Assembly: GCA_017311185.1 (NCBI GenBank)
Contig: JAESUZ010002871.1
Coordinates: forward strand, 496,001-560,000
Length of the DNA: 64,000 nucleotides
Source: Proteles cristata cristata
Lineage: Eukaryota > Chordata > Mammalia > Carnivora > Hyaenidae
Direction of reading: 5' to 3'
Positions 36,010 through 47,189 of this stretch are shown here, in pieces. How positions within the stretch are numbered: position 1 is the first letter of the stretch; each line of letters begins with the position of its first letter. A program made the position numbers and the translations under genes. The notes beneath the pieces were generated by a model. The model was not told the origin of the DNA and did not search any database. It saw only the letters and a list, made by a program, of their open reading frames with translations.

Positions 36010-36115
36010 TTCAAATAACCTGGGTTCAAATCTCAGCTCTACCACTTACCAAGTGTGAGACCTTGAGCAAGTTGACCCAAAGCTCTGGGCTTAATTTCAA
36101 CAGCTCTTTGAATAA
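36010..36115 (+). repeat. MIR fragment
   Basis: taacctgggttcaaatctca, gctctaccacttaccaagtg and agaccttgagcaagttgac are the MIR core in + orientation. Confidence 0.7.
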
Positions 36116-36705
36116 TCTTTTAAAAGCCATTTTAATAATCCTTTAAAAAGCATAAAAGCCACTGGCTATAATTTGTCAACCCCTGGTCTAGAGAAGTCAA
36201 ATACAGAATTAGGGGGTTGTTAAAATCATCTAGAGTGGGCAAGGGTAAAGCAAAGTAGAGGCAGTGAAAACAGAGAAAAGTAGGGGAATGAAGATAAGAG
36301 CCACTGAGGAATGAGAACATTCTAGAAATAAACATATTTTGACTTGGTAAGCTGGACAGAGAAGTGGGAGTACGCTTTCCTGAGACAGGGATTCAGGAGT
36401 TTAGTTTTAGATATACAAAGCTGACCTCTTTGTGGAGCATTTGATAAGGATGTCCAGTAGCTAGCTGTGCATAAGAGTCAGAAGGGAGACTCGGGCAGGG
36501 AAGGCATCCAGGGGAAGATGGGAGGAGTGTGGGGGAAGAGAAATGCACAAAGACTGAGAAGGAATAACCAGAGAAGTAGGAAGCAAACCAAGTGTGTGCG
36601 GTTTCTAATGAAGCCAGATGTAGTTTTAGGAAGAACTGCTTAGCCTTCTATGGAATGCTACTCAGAGTTCAGATAAGAAATGTTTTCAGAGACCACTTTG
36701 TTCTT

Positions 36706-37083
36706 CTTGAACTGGTGCAGCTACTCTGGAAAATAGTATGGAGTTTCCTCAAAAGGTTGGAAAGAGAATCACCCTATGATCCAGCAATTGTACTACAAGG
36801 TATTTACCCAAAGAATATAAAAATATTGATTTGGAGGAATACATGCACTCCAGTGTTTATAGCAGCATTATCAACATGATCCGAATTATTGAAAGCCCAA
36901 ATGTCCACAGACTGATAAATGGATAAAGAAGATGTGGTATATATATTACACTAGGTAATAGGTATTGTATGCACTAGGTATTGTATATAAGTGATGGATC
37001 GCCGGATTCTACACCTGAAACTAATATTATACCATATGTTAACTAACTGGAATTTAAGTAAAAATTTGGAGAAAAAAATAAAG
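36706..37083 (+). mobile_element. Older L1 3' fragment
   Basis: Diverged ORF2 C-terminus (reading ...LVQLLWKIVWSFLKRLERE, SPYDPAIVLQGIYPK, RNTCTPVFIAALST) followed by 3' UTR with gattctacacctgaaactaa and an A-tail. More diverged than the copies at 34058 and 59276; a two-copy 'actaggta.tgtat' stutter lies at 36951-36990. Confidence 0.85.
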
Positions 37084-38094
37084 ATGATGCCATATATTTA
37101 GCTCTTTGAACTAAAAAAATAGAGAGAAGCCAACTCAATAATAAACTGAGGGAGAATATTGGGTGGGGCTTAAGAAATCATAATTAACAACCCTGGCAGG
37201 GGCACCTAAGATACCCACCTATATGCAAAATATTTCCAGGGTATAGGCTGGCTACTCTAGGGCCATCATGTTAATGTTTACAAACTACTTAGGTACCATT
37301 AGTGCATGAGACCCTTGATGTCAGGCTATGTTACTTCTTTCTTGGTGGACCCTGTAGGGCAGAAATATGGTGAAACCAGTCAATTACAGGTCCACAGAGC
37401 TAAGAATTCAGCAATGAAAGCAAAGAGAGAATAGGGCAGAGTTCTCTTGTTTTCTAAGTCAAGTGGCATCACAGCCCTGTGAAAAGAAGTTTCTACCTTA
37501 CTCCCCATGGCTGTGCTGGAAAGTCCAGTTCTTTATTCTCAGGCTGAACCAGGTAACCACACTTGGTTATTTCAACCTCTAGCCAGCCCAGAACATTTCC
37601 TGAAAACTGGCAGATTTGGACCCTGTTAACTTCCACATGTCTGCTCCCTTCACACACAGGCACTTTGCAGTTTGCCTGAAATCCAAGGCCCAGTGTGAAC
37701 TCATCTAACTGATGTGCAAGTGTGTGGATTGGTAGGAGTCTGTAAGTGAAGGCAGGGGGAAAGGAGGGTGCCTAGAATTCTTAAGTGTCACCTCAGTGTG
37801 GAGTTCTGTTTCCTGCCACCAGATTTTTTAATAGAATTAATAGCAAGTGCTATTAGGAGGTACACCGTCCTCCGCTTTTCTCTTTTAACATGCTTAAAGA
37901 TGGTCCTTGAACCTCCAGCCTCAGAGTCACCTGTGGTGCTTGTGAAGTCTAAATTCTGGGGCTTTACTGTAGAAAGTGTTGGTAGGGTAGGATGTGGGAA
38001 TCTGCATTCCTAACAACTTCCTAGTGATTACTGTGCATATTGAAATTGGGAACTCCTCCTCTATTCATAGCCTTTACATGTTTACAAGTTTATG

Positions 38095-38272
38095 AGGGCG
38101 CCTAGGTGGCTCAGTTGGTTAAGCTGCTGACTTCAGTCAGGTCATGATCTCACAGTTTGTGAGTTTGAGCCCCGCATCAGGCTCTGTGCTGACAGTTCAG
38201 AGCCTGGAGCCTGCTTCAGATTCTGTGTCTTCCTCTCTCTCAAAAATAAATAAACATTAAAAATTTTTAGAA
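38095..38272 (+). mobile_element. CAN-SINE (tRNA-Lys derived)
   Basis: Plus-strand copy: gggcgcctaggtggctcagt, tggttaagctgctgactt, agtttgagccccgcatcagg, short CT block, tail caaaaataaataaacattaa. Confidence 0.9.
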
Positions 38273-38529
38273 AAGTTTAAAAGTTTTAAGAGAAGGGTTC
38301 TGCCCTGGAGTTAAAACAGACTCAGAGCCCAAGATATTTGATTCTACACCAGCCCTTCAATGTTTCTTAGCTTCTTGAGAACAGTGGCTTCTATTTATAG
38401 TCTCACTGTCTGGTGCCTACCACTGTGTCTAATGGCATTTGAAGGGATGATTGGGAAGAACACCTTACTAGATCCCCCACTTCCACTCATGTTCCTCTAC
38501 AGTTCACTTGCCACAAAGGAGCCAGTGTG

Positions 38530-38960
38530 AGTCCATACAAATGGAAATTAGATCATTTTACTTTCCTGCCTAATATCCTCCAAAATCTCCCTGTGGTACT
38601 CAGACTAAAAGCCAGATTCCCTCTCTTGGTCTCTGGTCAGCCTTATGGCCTCGTCCCACATCACCTCTACCTTCTGCCTACCACAGTCCAGCCAAATGAA
38701 TATCTTTTTGGATTCCTTCAACACACTGAACTCTTTTTTACTTAGCAGGTTTTCCTTGATTTCCCCTTGTCTAGCAGTGTTCTTCATCCTGAGGTCATAT
38801 TGCAAGACACTGGTCACCATTCACATCTTGGCTTACAGATAACCTCACAATACCCATCTAACATGGTCACCAAATCACTCCCTATCACCCATTTCAATTT
38901 TCTGTCCAAAACGTATCACCATCTGATGCTTTCCTTGTGCACTTTACTGAGTTAATTGTC
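38530..38960 (+). repeat. L2-type LINE relic
   Basis: tagatcattttactttcctg, ctccctgtggtactcagact, aaaagccagattccctctct and a Pro/Ser-rich frame follow the order of L2-type 3' ends. The overlapping small ORFs on both strands come from this relic. Confidence 0.5.
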
Positions 38961-38964
38961 TTGC

Positions 38965-39285
38965 CTCATTAATTCATTCATTCATTCACTATTTAATCTG
39001 CCTCATTCATTCATTCATTCATAATTTAATCAGTACCTGTGTGGTGTGAGGTACTACTTCCAACACTGGGGGTACAACAGTAAAGACAGTCTCCACCCTT
39101 ATGGGCAGGCAATCAGCAAATAAATATCTATCAGAGAGTGATAAAATTCTGTGAATAAAGTAGCAAAGTTAAAGGTATAAAGAGTGATGAGGAGTGTCTT
39201 TAGGACTGTGACCAGGGAAGGTATTTCTGATGAAGAAATTTGAGTAGAAATCTAAATCCATGTAAATTGAAAGGGGATGCAGACT
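38965..39285 (-). repeat. L2-type LINE relic with CATT stutter
   Basis: Begins with ATTC repeats (attcattcattcattcac...attcattcattcattcat, two copies of a roughly 36-bp unit beginning tgcctcatt) and continues gggggtacaacagtaaagac, tgaccagggaaggtatttct, the reverse of an L2-type 3' end. Confidence 0.5.
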
Positions 39286-39573
39286 TCTTTCTCATTCACA
39301 AGACTGCCAGTGGCTAGGTGTGTATGTGTAGCACATAATAGGTAGATTAATAAATTCTTATGGAATGAATAAATATCCACACCATCTTTAGCACTTAAGC
39401 ACTGCATTTACTTCTCTGGCTTCCAAATAAGACTTTCAGTTTGACAGGGAAGGAGCCTTCTTTTTCTCTCCCCAGTATCTAACATAGGGTCTGGCTCCAA
39501 GTATGCATGGAAATATTTGTGAAGTAAAGGAGAAGCAGGGATTATGATGAACCAGTCTATCCTAATACATTTA

Positions 39574-39817
39574 TTTATTTATTTATTTATTTATTTTTTA
39601 AATTTTTTAATATTTTATTTATTTCTAGGAGAGAGAGAGAGAGACAGCGTGAGCAGGGGAGGGTCAGAGAGAGAGAGGGAGTCACAGACTGAAACGGGCT
39701 CCAGGCTCTGAGCTGGCAGTCAGCACAGAGCCCGACGCGGGGCTCGAACTCACGAACCGCGAGATCATGACCTAAGTGAAAGTCGGACGCTTAACCGACT
39801 AAGCCACCCAGGCACCC
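39574..39817 (-). mobile_element. Young CAN-SINE with target duplication
   Basis: Young-type copy with an expanded ATTT tail (39570-39600). A 17-bp direct repeat, ctatcctaatacattta, flanks it at 39557-39573 and 39818-39834. The unaltered ggggctcgaactcacgaacc head fits recent insertion. Confidence 0.95.
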
Positions 39818-40818
39818 CTATCCTAATACATTTAGAGACATCCCATCAACTATCGGTTGAGAAGTTGGCATGTGCTTCTAAGAATCATGAGAATTCACTT
39901 CAACTAGGAAAATATATATACAATGAGATACAGTAGTACCTGAGTTGATAGTGATTCTTTCATATAAGGAGTTTCTTGCAGATAACTCTAGTCTATTTAA
40001 AAGACAAAGATGTGGTAGACTTCTCTTCAGTTACTTTCCTCCTCTCCTGACCTATCTTGCTGGCTCAGGCTACTGAGAACATACTTTAATACACTGCAAA
40101 GTCTCACAGACCAATAGCCAGCTGAATCTTGCAGAATCTTTCTGAAAGATGGATTTGGTACTAAGTAAAAACAGACTAACTGAGCTATAACATCGGGCAT
40201 TTCAGCACGTCTCTGTTGGAAAATAAATGAGCATTTCTGAACTGCTACCGGACACAGGAATGATGACAAGCAATGAAACCCAACACAGAAAGGTCACCAA
40301 CAGCCCATAGCAAAGCAGTCCCAATGGCGACTCTGTGCCTCCTGCGTGCTCTGTGCAGATATATTCGCTTTCTTTTCTCAAACAGGACTTGGAAAACTGT
40401 ACATAAAATGAAGCTTCAGCCATAGTTCTTACTGGCCAGCTACGTTAAATGGAGAAATTATGACATCAGAGATCAGAATCCAAAACCTCTGATTTCCTTG
40501 TTGTGTGCAAGGAAACTTGGACCAGAAGGCTCTGTCAAGGCTAGATCTAGAAGAGTCTTGAAAGTGGCCCAAACTGTAAAATTGTTTGTCTGTACTCCTC
40601 ATGGGCTTTCCCTCTTAATGCTATTCCTCACCCACACTCCTACCAACGTCCTGGTGGCTGGAAGAGCCAGGACTGGCCTTCTGCTGTCTTCATCTAGCAC
40701 CTTTAGTATCTTAGCACCTGGCTGCCATGTGTCTTTTCCTTGGAAAATTCCACTGAACCCTCTTCATCTTAAAGACATTCGGGTCAGACTCTCAATACCC
40801 AAGGAGGTGAAAATTAAA

Positions 40819-41043
40819 CCTTTTTAATGTTTATTTGAGAGACAGAGAGAGAGAGAGAGGAGAGAGAGAGAACACGCATGGGCAGAGGAGGAACAGAGAC
40901 AGAAACGGAGACATAGAATCTGAAGCAGGCTTCAGGCTCTGAGCTCTCAGCATAGCCTAATGTGGGGCTCTAATCCACATAATGTGAGATCATGACCTGA
41001 GCCGAAGTTGGACACTTAACCAACTGAGCCACCCAAGTGCACC
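40819..41043 (-). mobile_element. CAN-SINE with a 21-bp target duplication
   Basis: Minus-strand copy ending gccacccaagtgca. A 21-bp perfect direct repeat beginning cccaaggaggtg and ending aaaattaaa flanks it at 40798-40818 and 41044-41064. The tRNA part has lost some bases. Confidence 0.95.
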
Positions 41044-41901
41044 CCCAAGGAGGTGAAAATTAAAAGGTGACAGTAATGTTTCCTAAGTAGTATTTCAAGA
41101 GCTCTTGGTATCCTGGAGATGGCTAGGGCAAAAATTTCTTCATTGATCAAAGAACTATGTGGAAGATAATGCACACTCTATTGTTCAGATGGAAATTCAC
41201 AGCACATGCTGGAATGCTTAAAGGAGTTAAAGAAATGGAAAAACCAAAATAATTTTCAATTGGGGGATAGTTAAATGCACTTGGGAACAGTAATCAGCCA
41301 TTAAAGAAGGTGATACGAATCTCTACATACTATAATGGAATGTCTCCTAGACATGTTGTTGAGTAGAAACCACGTCAGATTTCTAAACACGAGTAATATC
41401 CCATTAAAAAACCAAATCATATGTGTATGTATGTGTTTTATATATAATACAATAAAATATATAAAAATTCCAAAAGGATGTATACCAGATTATTAAGAGA
41501 GACAGACTCTGGGGAGCAGAAATGAGAGGATGAGGGAGACTTGCATTTGTACTTTATAGATTTAGGTATTATTTGAATTGTTTTATAGTCCCTTTATTAC
41601 TTTTATAATAAAAACAAGAAAAAAATATCAAGCACTATATTAAAAAAAAAATAGAGGTAAAATCCAGCAGTAAATACGCCTGTTTAGCTTTAAGTGAACA
41701 CATCCCAAGCTCATGCAATCAGTGAACCCCCATTTTGTGGAGCTCAGAAAGAGCAGCACCAAAGGTTCAAGTTACTGTGCTCAAGGCTCTTCCCGCTGCC
41801 CACTAGCATATGGGTTTTTATTTTCTGTTGCCTTTTGTAAATGAGTGCAGGAGGTAGAAGGGACCTCAGAGATGATCTAATACAGCCTCTCCTCCTTCCT
41901 C

Positions 41902-42111
41902 TTTTTTTTTTTTTAAGTTTATATTTTTGAGAGAGAGAGACAGAGACATGAGCAGGAGAAGGGCAGAGAGAGATGAGAGAGAAAATCCCAAGCAGGCTCT
42001 GCACTACTAGCCCAGAGCCCAGTGCAGGGCTTGAGCTCAGGAACTGCAAGGTCATGACCTGAGCTGAAACCAAGTGTTGGATACTTCATGGACTAAGCCA
42101 CCCAGATGCCC
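41902..42111 (-). mobile_element. CAN-SINE (tRNA-Lys derived)
   Basis: Minus-strand copy from T14 and aagtttatatttttgaga to gccacccagatgccct. Moderately diverged; no clear target duplication. Confidence 0.87.
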
Positions 42112-42519
42112 TAACCATCTCTACCTCTGAAGTGAAGGGAGTAAGGCCATACAAAGTGAAGGGCCTTGAAAAGATCAGCTTGAAGCCTTCAGTCCTCATC
42201 TGACTCCTTCTGGAGCCCTCCTTTACTCACCAGGTGACCCAGTTGGGCAGTGATCCTTGGTCTTCATAGAAACTATCTCTAGCACTCAAGGAAATTGTCA
42301 CGACCTCTGAATAAGCCATGGACTCAATGTTTTCCCTGGAGTTCCAGGCACAGCAAAGTCCTGATGACCCCTTTCCCCCTTCCCAACAGCATATCTGTCT
42401 ACAGCTTTTAGGAAGAAGAGACCCTGAAAACTGCTGGTAAAAACTAGCAAGGGTCTTGAGGCAACTTAGCATCTTGAGCTAAGTACAGATGAGTGGAAGC
42501 ATGAACTTACTCATTCACT

Positions 42520-42700
42520 CAAAACACCATGGGCTTGAGTTGGGAAGAAGTGGGTTCCAATCTGCCTTCTTGATTCTGCCTTTTACTATCTAGCTAACAT
42601 TGCCAAGCTCGGAAACTACTCTGGGTCTCAGTTTTCTCATCTCTGAAATAAGGGTAACAGCTCATATGTTGCACCCTATGGTGGTTGTTAACTAAGATGT
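42520..42700 (+). repeat. MIR relic
   Basis: caccatgggcttgagttggg, gtgggttccaatctgccttc, cggaaactactctgggtctc, agttttctcatctctgaaat: MIR core, diverged. Confidence 0.7.
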
Positions 42701-43100
42701 TGGCTATGAAAAAGTTGCTGGCACAGGGGACTACATTTATAGTTAGAATGTAGATTCCCATCTTGCCTTATGCATACCCAATTGCTACTCTCTTCAATTC
42801 CAGTAATACAATTCTCGGCAAGAGCAAAAGAAATATGAATAAAATGGTAACTAAACTTGAGAAGCTGACTGGCTGGTGGAGAAGATGGCAGGATTTTGTC
42901 ACAGTGGTGTGTTACAGGTGCATTAAAAAGGAGGAGTTCCAGCATGCCCCCCCCGGCCCCCCACTGAGCACCAGGGCACCACTCTTCGCCTGCACCCACC
43001 ATCCCTGGGGGTTGACACTGGGTCTCCCTCTCACTGACCCAGTGACCTCAGAGGGATTTACTCCAACTTTAGCCTGACTCCAAAATTTGTTGTAAAAGAG

Positions 43101-43312
43101 TTTTTTTTTTTTTTAAATTTCTAAGAGAGAGAGAGAGAGACAGCGTGAGCAGGGGAGGGTCAGAGAGAGAGGGAGTCACAGACTGAAACAGGCTCCAGGC
43201 TCTGAGCTGGCAGTCAGCACAGAGCCCGACGCGGGGCTTGAACCCATGAACCGCGAGATCATGACCTAAGCGAAAGTCGGACGCTTAACCGACTAAGCCA
43301 CCCAGGCGCCCC
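43101..43312 (-). mobile_element. Young CAN-SINE with target duplication
   Basis: Young-type copy with the intact head ggacgcttaaccgactaagc, cacccaggcgcccc. A 13-bp direct repeat, tgttgtaaaagag, flanks it at 43088-43100 and 43313-43325. Confidence 0.95.
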
Positions 43313-43424
43313 TGTTGTAAAAGAGCTCTTGAAAGAAATCGCAGGAGGAATCGTAGCAATCGAGCCCAATCAAGGAAAGTATGAGCTGGGAAAGTAAGAA
43401 GCAAACAAGAGGAGAGGTTCTCAA

Positions 43425-43640
43425 AGCATGCTGCCTGCATTCAAACTCTCTCTCCAGTGCTTCTGTGAGGGTCTCACATCTGTGCCTCAGCTTTCCTACT
43501 GTTGATATGGTAACAACAATAGTATCTACCCCCTAGGGTTTTTTTTCGTTTTTGAAGATTAAGCAGGATAATGCCTTTAAAGCACTGAGCACAGTGTCTG
43601 GCATATAGGAAGAGGACACGGAAAAAGTACTTAGTGTTGT
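43425..43640 (+). repeat. MIR relic
   Basis: gtgcctcagctttcctactg, caatagtatctaccccctag, aaagcactgagcacagtgtc and tggcatataggaagagg follow the MIR order in + orientation. Confidence 0.65.
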
Positions 43641-44880
43641 TATTAAAGCTGTTTGGTCTGTAAGTACTGTCAAGCTGAAAGGCAATATTATTGACCTTTC
43701 AAAGGCACAAAAGATGTGGGCAGGCTAGACAAAGTCACGTTTTTTCACCAAGTCTCAGAAGAGTAGACAGCATGGTGGACTCTTTGGACTCAAATAAACT
43801 TGATCTTGAATCCTTGGAGCGGCATGATCTTACCAAAACCATGATCTTCTTGGGTGAGCTGGTAAAACTTGATTTTTTTTTTTGTGACACTAGGGGATAC
43901 TGTCAATCTTGTAGATTGATGGCTAGAATAACAAGGTCAGTCACATTTAAAGAACCCTGGCAAACTGCTTGGCATGATAAGTCCTGGCTTCATTCTTTCC
44001 TTACCCAAAGCTAGCAAACTAGGGAAGAGGATTGCCAAATGACAGTATTTAGAAGTATATTTAATGAGAAGAGCATTCTACATGGATTCAGAGAAGATAA
44101 AATATACAACAAGGTCTCTGGACTAGATTAGTCCCAAGAATCCTCTCTGACCCAGTGTCCAGGATTCTTCGATTGACTTCCATTGACTGAGCTTATTTGC
44201 ATCACGTGTCTTGGTTTTGCCACCCAATAACTATGATCTTTAAAAAGTTCCTGGAATTTGTGTCCTCTTCTGTAAAGTGTGGCTAAAAACCATAACTACT
44301 TCTTAGAGGTAGAATGGGTGAGCTAACGCACACAGACACCACATTTGCTTGGCAGGTGTCTCAATGCCAGCTATCATTGTTGTCAGGGCCACTGTAAAGA
44401 TTAAGAGAGAACACATGCAGGAATTTTGGGACAGTTCTTGGCCCATGGTGTCTAAAGTATTATTATTAACTTCTACCAGCACTATTGACTTTACATAAGC
44501 TTTTCAATTGTCCATCTCACAGATCGGTAATGTAATAATGCTGTGGCCTGGAATGATATCTTTCTACCAGAAGTTCAAAGCTATCTGGAGAGTATCTCAT
44601 TAATCTTTGGGGCCCTATGGGGCTTGGGGTGGGTAGGCATTGTTGCTATTACCTTATAAAGAGGACAGAATACAGTTTGGAAAAACCGAATACCTCGTCT
44701 TTGTTCCCACAGCCCTATTGGTGCTAAAAGAGGACTTGAAACCCAGGATGCCATCCCTGAGGCCCAGTGCTCAGAGCCCCACTCTTGGACCCACCTTGAA
44801 GGAAGAGCCGATAAAGCACCTTGGGCGAGACCTGGTCCCCTGCCCCCTCCCTTCCCAGCCCAGGTAGCTGCAAGGCTCAC

Positions 44881-46006
44881 CTGTCGCTGAACTGGACCTC
44901 TTCTCCGTTCCTGGCCCAGCTGATGGTAGGCCTCGGGTTGCCAATGGCCTCACAGTGCAGAAGCACACTCAGCGTCCCGCTGGCCAGGGCCACAGTCTGC
45001 CCGAGGTGGGTGACCACCTCGGAGGCTGAGAGCTGCTGGGCCGCTGAGATCTTCCGCAAGATGGTGGGCTTGCGGTGGGGCCGGCGAGAGCCGCCCCCGG
45101 CCTCCCCAGCGGAAGTGGTCCGGAGGGAGCTGCTGAAGCCAGACACTTGCTTGTGAGGGGAGATGGCCACCGGGGGTAGCCTCCGCTCAGACGGCTTGAG
45201 CAGAGCGTCCTGGTGCTCCAGGTGGCTGCGGAAGATCTCCTGGGCCAGCTGGGCCACCAGGTGCTTGCTGTAGACGTCTCGAAGCTCCTCAGGTTGCTGC
45301 GAGAGGTTCCCGAGGATGTCGTCCAGGCGCCTCTGCTCGGTCACCATGGTGAAGGGCAGGTGCCAGAGGGCCTGCTCGGCGTTCTGGTCCTCCTCGGAAG
45401 ACGTGTTCCTTTCCGTGGAGTCCTGCACCTCCCACGAGGCGAGGAGCTCCCCGGGCCAGCCCCCCTGCTCCAGCAGCCGGGAGACAAGGTCATCGTAGCG
45501 GCTGCCCGGGTCAGCGGCGGGGCCCCGCTTCTCAGCCTTGCTGCCGTTGGAGAAGATTCCATTCTGGTGTTTGTGGGTCTGCAGGGCCTCCTTTGGGCTG
45601 GCCTTCCTCAGCGCGAGGGCCTCCTCCTCGCTCCTGAGGCTCAGAGGCCGCGCCACCAGCTTCCGGTTGCCGCCAATGAGCTTAATGACGAATTGCTCCC
45701 TGGCGGGCCCCGCGGAGCAAGTGTAAACGCCCGCGTCTGCGGGCTTGAGGCGGTGGATCTTCAGGTAGCCGAAAGGGGCCACGGTCACGTGTGCCGAGCT
45801 GATGAGGTGGTGGCCGTCCTTCTCCCAGGTGATCAGGGGCTTGCGGAAGCGCCGCGTGGGGCAGCGCAGCACCACGGCGGTCTTGGGCAGCAGGTAGGCG
45901 AACCCCCCCACGACGAAGTGCAGCTTCCTCTGCCGGCGGGTCTGGATGTAGACCTTCCTGGCGGCCGCAATGTGGGGGCTGTGCTTGGTGGAGGGCCGTC
46001 CCGGCC
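44881..46006 (-). CDS. ADAMTSL1: ADAMTSL1 exon C: first Ig domain, long linker, start of second Ig domain
   Basis: This is the largest ADAMTSL1 exon in the window, 1126 bp (2 bases, 374 codons, 2 bases; phase 1 in, phase 2 out). Acceptor ccctgtgttccag, donor gtgagccttg. Residues 1-32 are a basic stretch (PGRPSTKHSPHI..., VYIQTRRQRKLHF). Residues about 33-110 form an Ig C2-type domain with C48, W60 (ITWEKDG) and C96 in DAGVYTC. Residues about 112-315 are a linker without a recognised domain; it carries sequons at N153 (NGS), N200 (NTS) and N233 (NLS) and a helix-rich, charged part at about 223-275. Residues from about 318 start the second Ig domain with C351 (LLHCEAIG) and W363 (ISWARNGEE); its second cysteine is in exon D. 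The frame is open throughout. The block is GC-rich and CpG-rich, unlike the introns. A GTG (Val) codon at 45909-45911 is not a start; the exon continues upstream of it. Confidence 0.96.
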
Positions 46007-46889
46007 CTGGAACACAGGGAATGCACGGGACGCCAGACAGAGGGAGAAATAGAGGGAGCGGCAGAGGAAAACGAGAGCGAACACAGGGACAAGAGTGAGG
46101 GACAGGAGAGGGCGAAGGGAAAGGCAGACGAGGGACAAAAAAAGGGAAGAGGGAGAGAAGGCGGCTTCAGAGTTTATCTTGGCCAGCGCCTTCATTCACC
46201 GCCTTAGGGTTGCCCGGGAGGAAGTGGCCACCAGCTGTGGACCATCAAGCTGCCGCCCAGTCAAAACTCTGAACTAATGAGGGGCGGTGGGGCAACCCGT
46301 TATCACCCTGCTGGGACTTGCTGGTAAGTTCTAGATGTAGGGGGATCCCAGGGAAAAGGCAGTTCCTCTCATTAGAAGGATTAAAAAAAAAAAAAAGTAT
46401 CATAAAAAGAGGCAGCGGACAAAGGGAAGGAAAATATTCACCCTTTGGGGTCTGCAAAGCACCAAGACCCTTGTGTCCTTGGGGGTGGGGCCGGGGGCAG
46501 GGGGAAGAGCCCAGAAGTGTTACAACTGTAGGGATTCATATTAAACAGAACAAATCTGTTGAGAGCATTTTAAAACCCCAGCATGGACAACATTCGACTT
46601 CATGGGTAATCTGCTGACTCCAGCTTCCAGATCTCTGTATGCCAGCAAGTGAACTTTGCTCTGCCCCCCGCAAACTGTTTTTCCAGCAGTGAAGAGAATT
46701 CCGCCTGGCCACGTGTAATTAAGATTCCTTTTCCATCTCCAGCTGAGCTTACCAGCGTGCTGGCTCTCCTCAGGCTTTACTGCCTGCCTGTCTCCCACCA
46801 GGTCCTGGGTTTACGGAAGGCTACTGCATGGCCACAGCTGCTTCTACGTGGGTTCTGTGTCCCCAACCCAGGAGCTCTGACATACTCAC
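46007..46889. other. ADAMTSL1: ADAMTSL1 intron between exons B and C (883 bp)
   Basis: This short phase 1 intron lies between a gtgagtatg donor (exon B) and a tgttccag acceptor (exon C). Apart from an A-run at 46381-46396 I see no repeat or other feature. The purine-rich part at about 46020-46190 on the + strand is the pyrimidine-rich tract upstream of the exon C acceptor on the minus strand. Confidence 0.8.
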
Positions 46890-47043
46890 GGGCACAGGTT
46901 GCCAGCATGCAGGGCCTGATGGATGAAGAGAACGGCAGGGGAGGGCACAGGGAGGAATTGACAATAGCTGAGACCCCGGTTTTTAGCACCTTCCGGCAAA
47001 TGGCACTTCGAGTCTGGGTGCCTTCCCCGCAGCTCGTGGAACA
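46890..47043 (-). CDS. ADAMTSL1: ADAMTSL1 exon B: thrombospondin type 1 repeat
   Basis: This internal coding exon has 154 bp (51 codons plus one base; phase 0 in, phase 1 out). It continues directly from exon A: the upstream exon ends ...WTE and this one opens with the TSP1 core CSTSCGEGTQTRSAIC and ends CMLATCA plus the first base of an Arg codon. Six cysteines are present (residues 1, 5, 16, 31, 43, 48). CSTSCGEG fits the O-fucose consensus and VNSSL gives an N-glycosylation sequon. The acceptor on the minus strand is ctcaccag and the donor is a strong gtgagtatg. The single left-over C joins GG from exon C to give CGG (Arg), which confirms the splice. Later in the protein the chain leaves the central TSP1 array and enters the Ig part. 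Confidence 0.95.
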
Positions 47044-47189
47044 CTGGTGAGGGGGGAAAAAAACAGGTCACATGCATGTAAATGCAAGCAACTAGAGGCT
47101 AATGGGTTCTGTATGGGCTCTCAAACTCTCCCAAATACAAGAAAAGTTGCTTGGAAAAGCAACAGTCACTAAAAGTGAGAGAAATGTTT

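Larger units (their letters stand above)
35804..36185 (+). mobile_element. hAT relic (MER5A-like) split by later insertions
   Basis: Left end caggagttgatcaatttttt and right end ctataatttgtcaacccctg are the inverted ends of a MER5A-type element; the flanks atctagag (35796-35803) and gtctagag (36186-36193) form an 8-bp target duplication with one mismatch, as expected for hAT. The interior holds an L1 tail (35878-35945) and a MIR-like segment (36010-36115), so the element was a landing site at least once. Confidence 0.8.
23091..44880. other. ADAMTSL1: ADAMTSL1 intron between exons C and D (21.8 kb)
   Basis: This phase 2 intron splits the second Ig domain. It carries the largest L1 fragment of the window, seven SINEs, both hAT relics, MIR and L2 relics and a 113-bp tandem duplication. 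About 23710-27600, 30640-31370, 31570-32740, 33290-34050 and 37090-38090 hold nothing I can name. Confidence 0.75.

Noticed and set aside
40202..40423. 73-codon minus-strand ORF with a hydrophobic stretch (GLLCYGLLVTFLCWVSLLVI)
   Set aside because: It looks like a membrane segment, but there is no signal of a gene around it and overlapping frames of similar length exist. Probably chance.
45213..46052. 279-codon ORF on the plus strand
   Set aside because: It lies fully opposite ADAMTSL1 exon C, has no splice or start context, and its composition is that expected from reading a GC-rich exon backwards.
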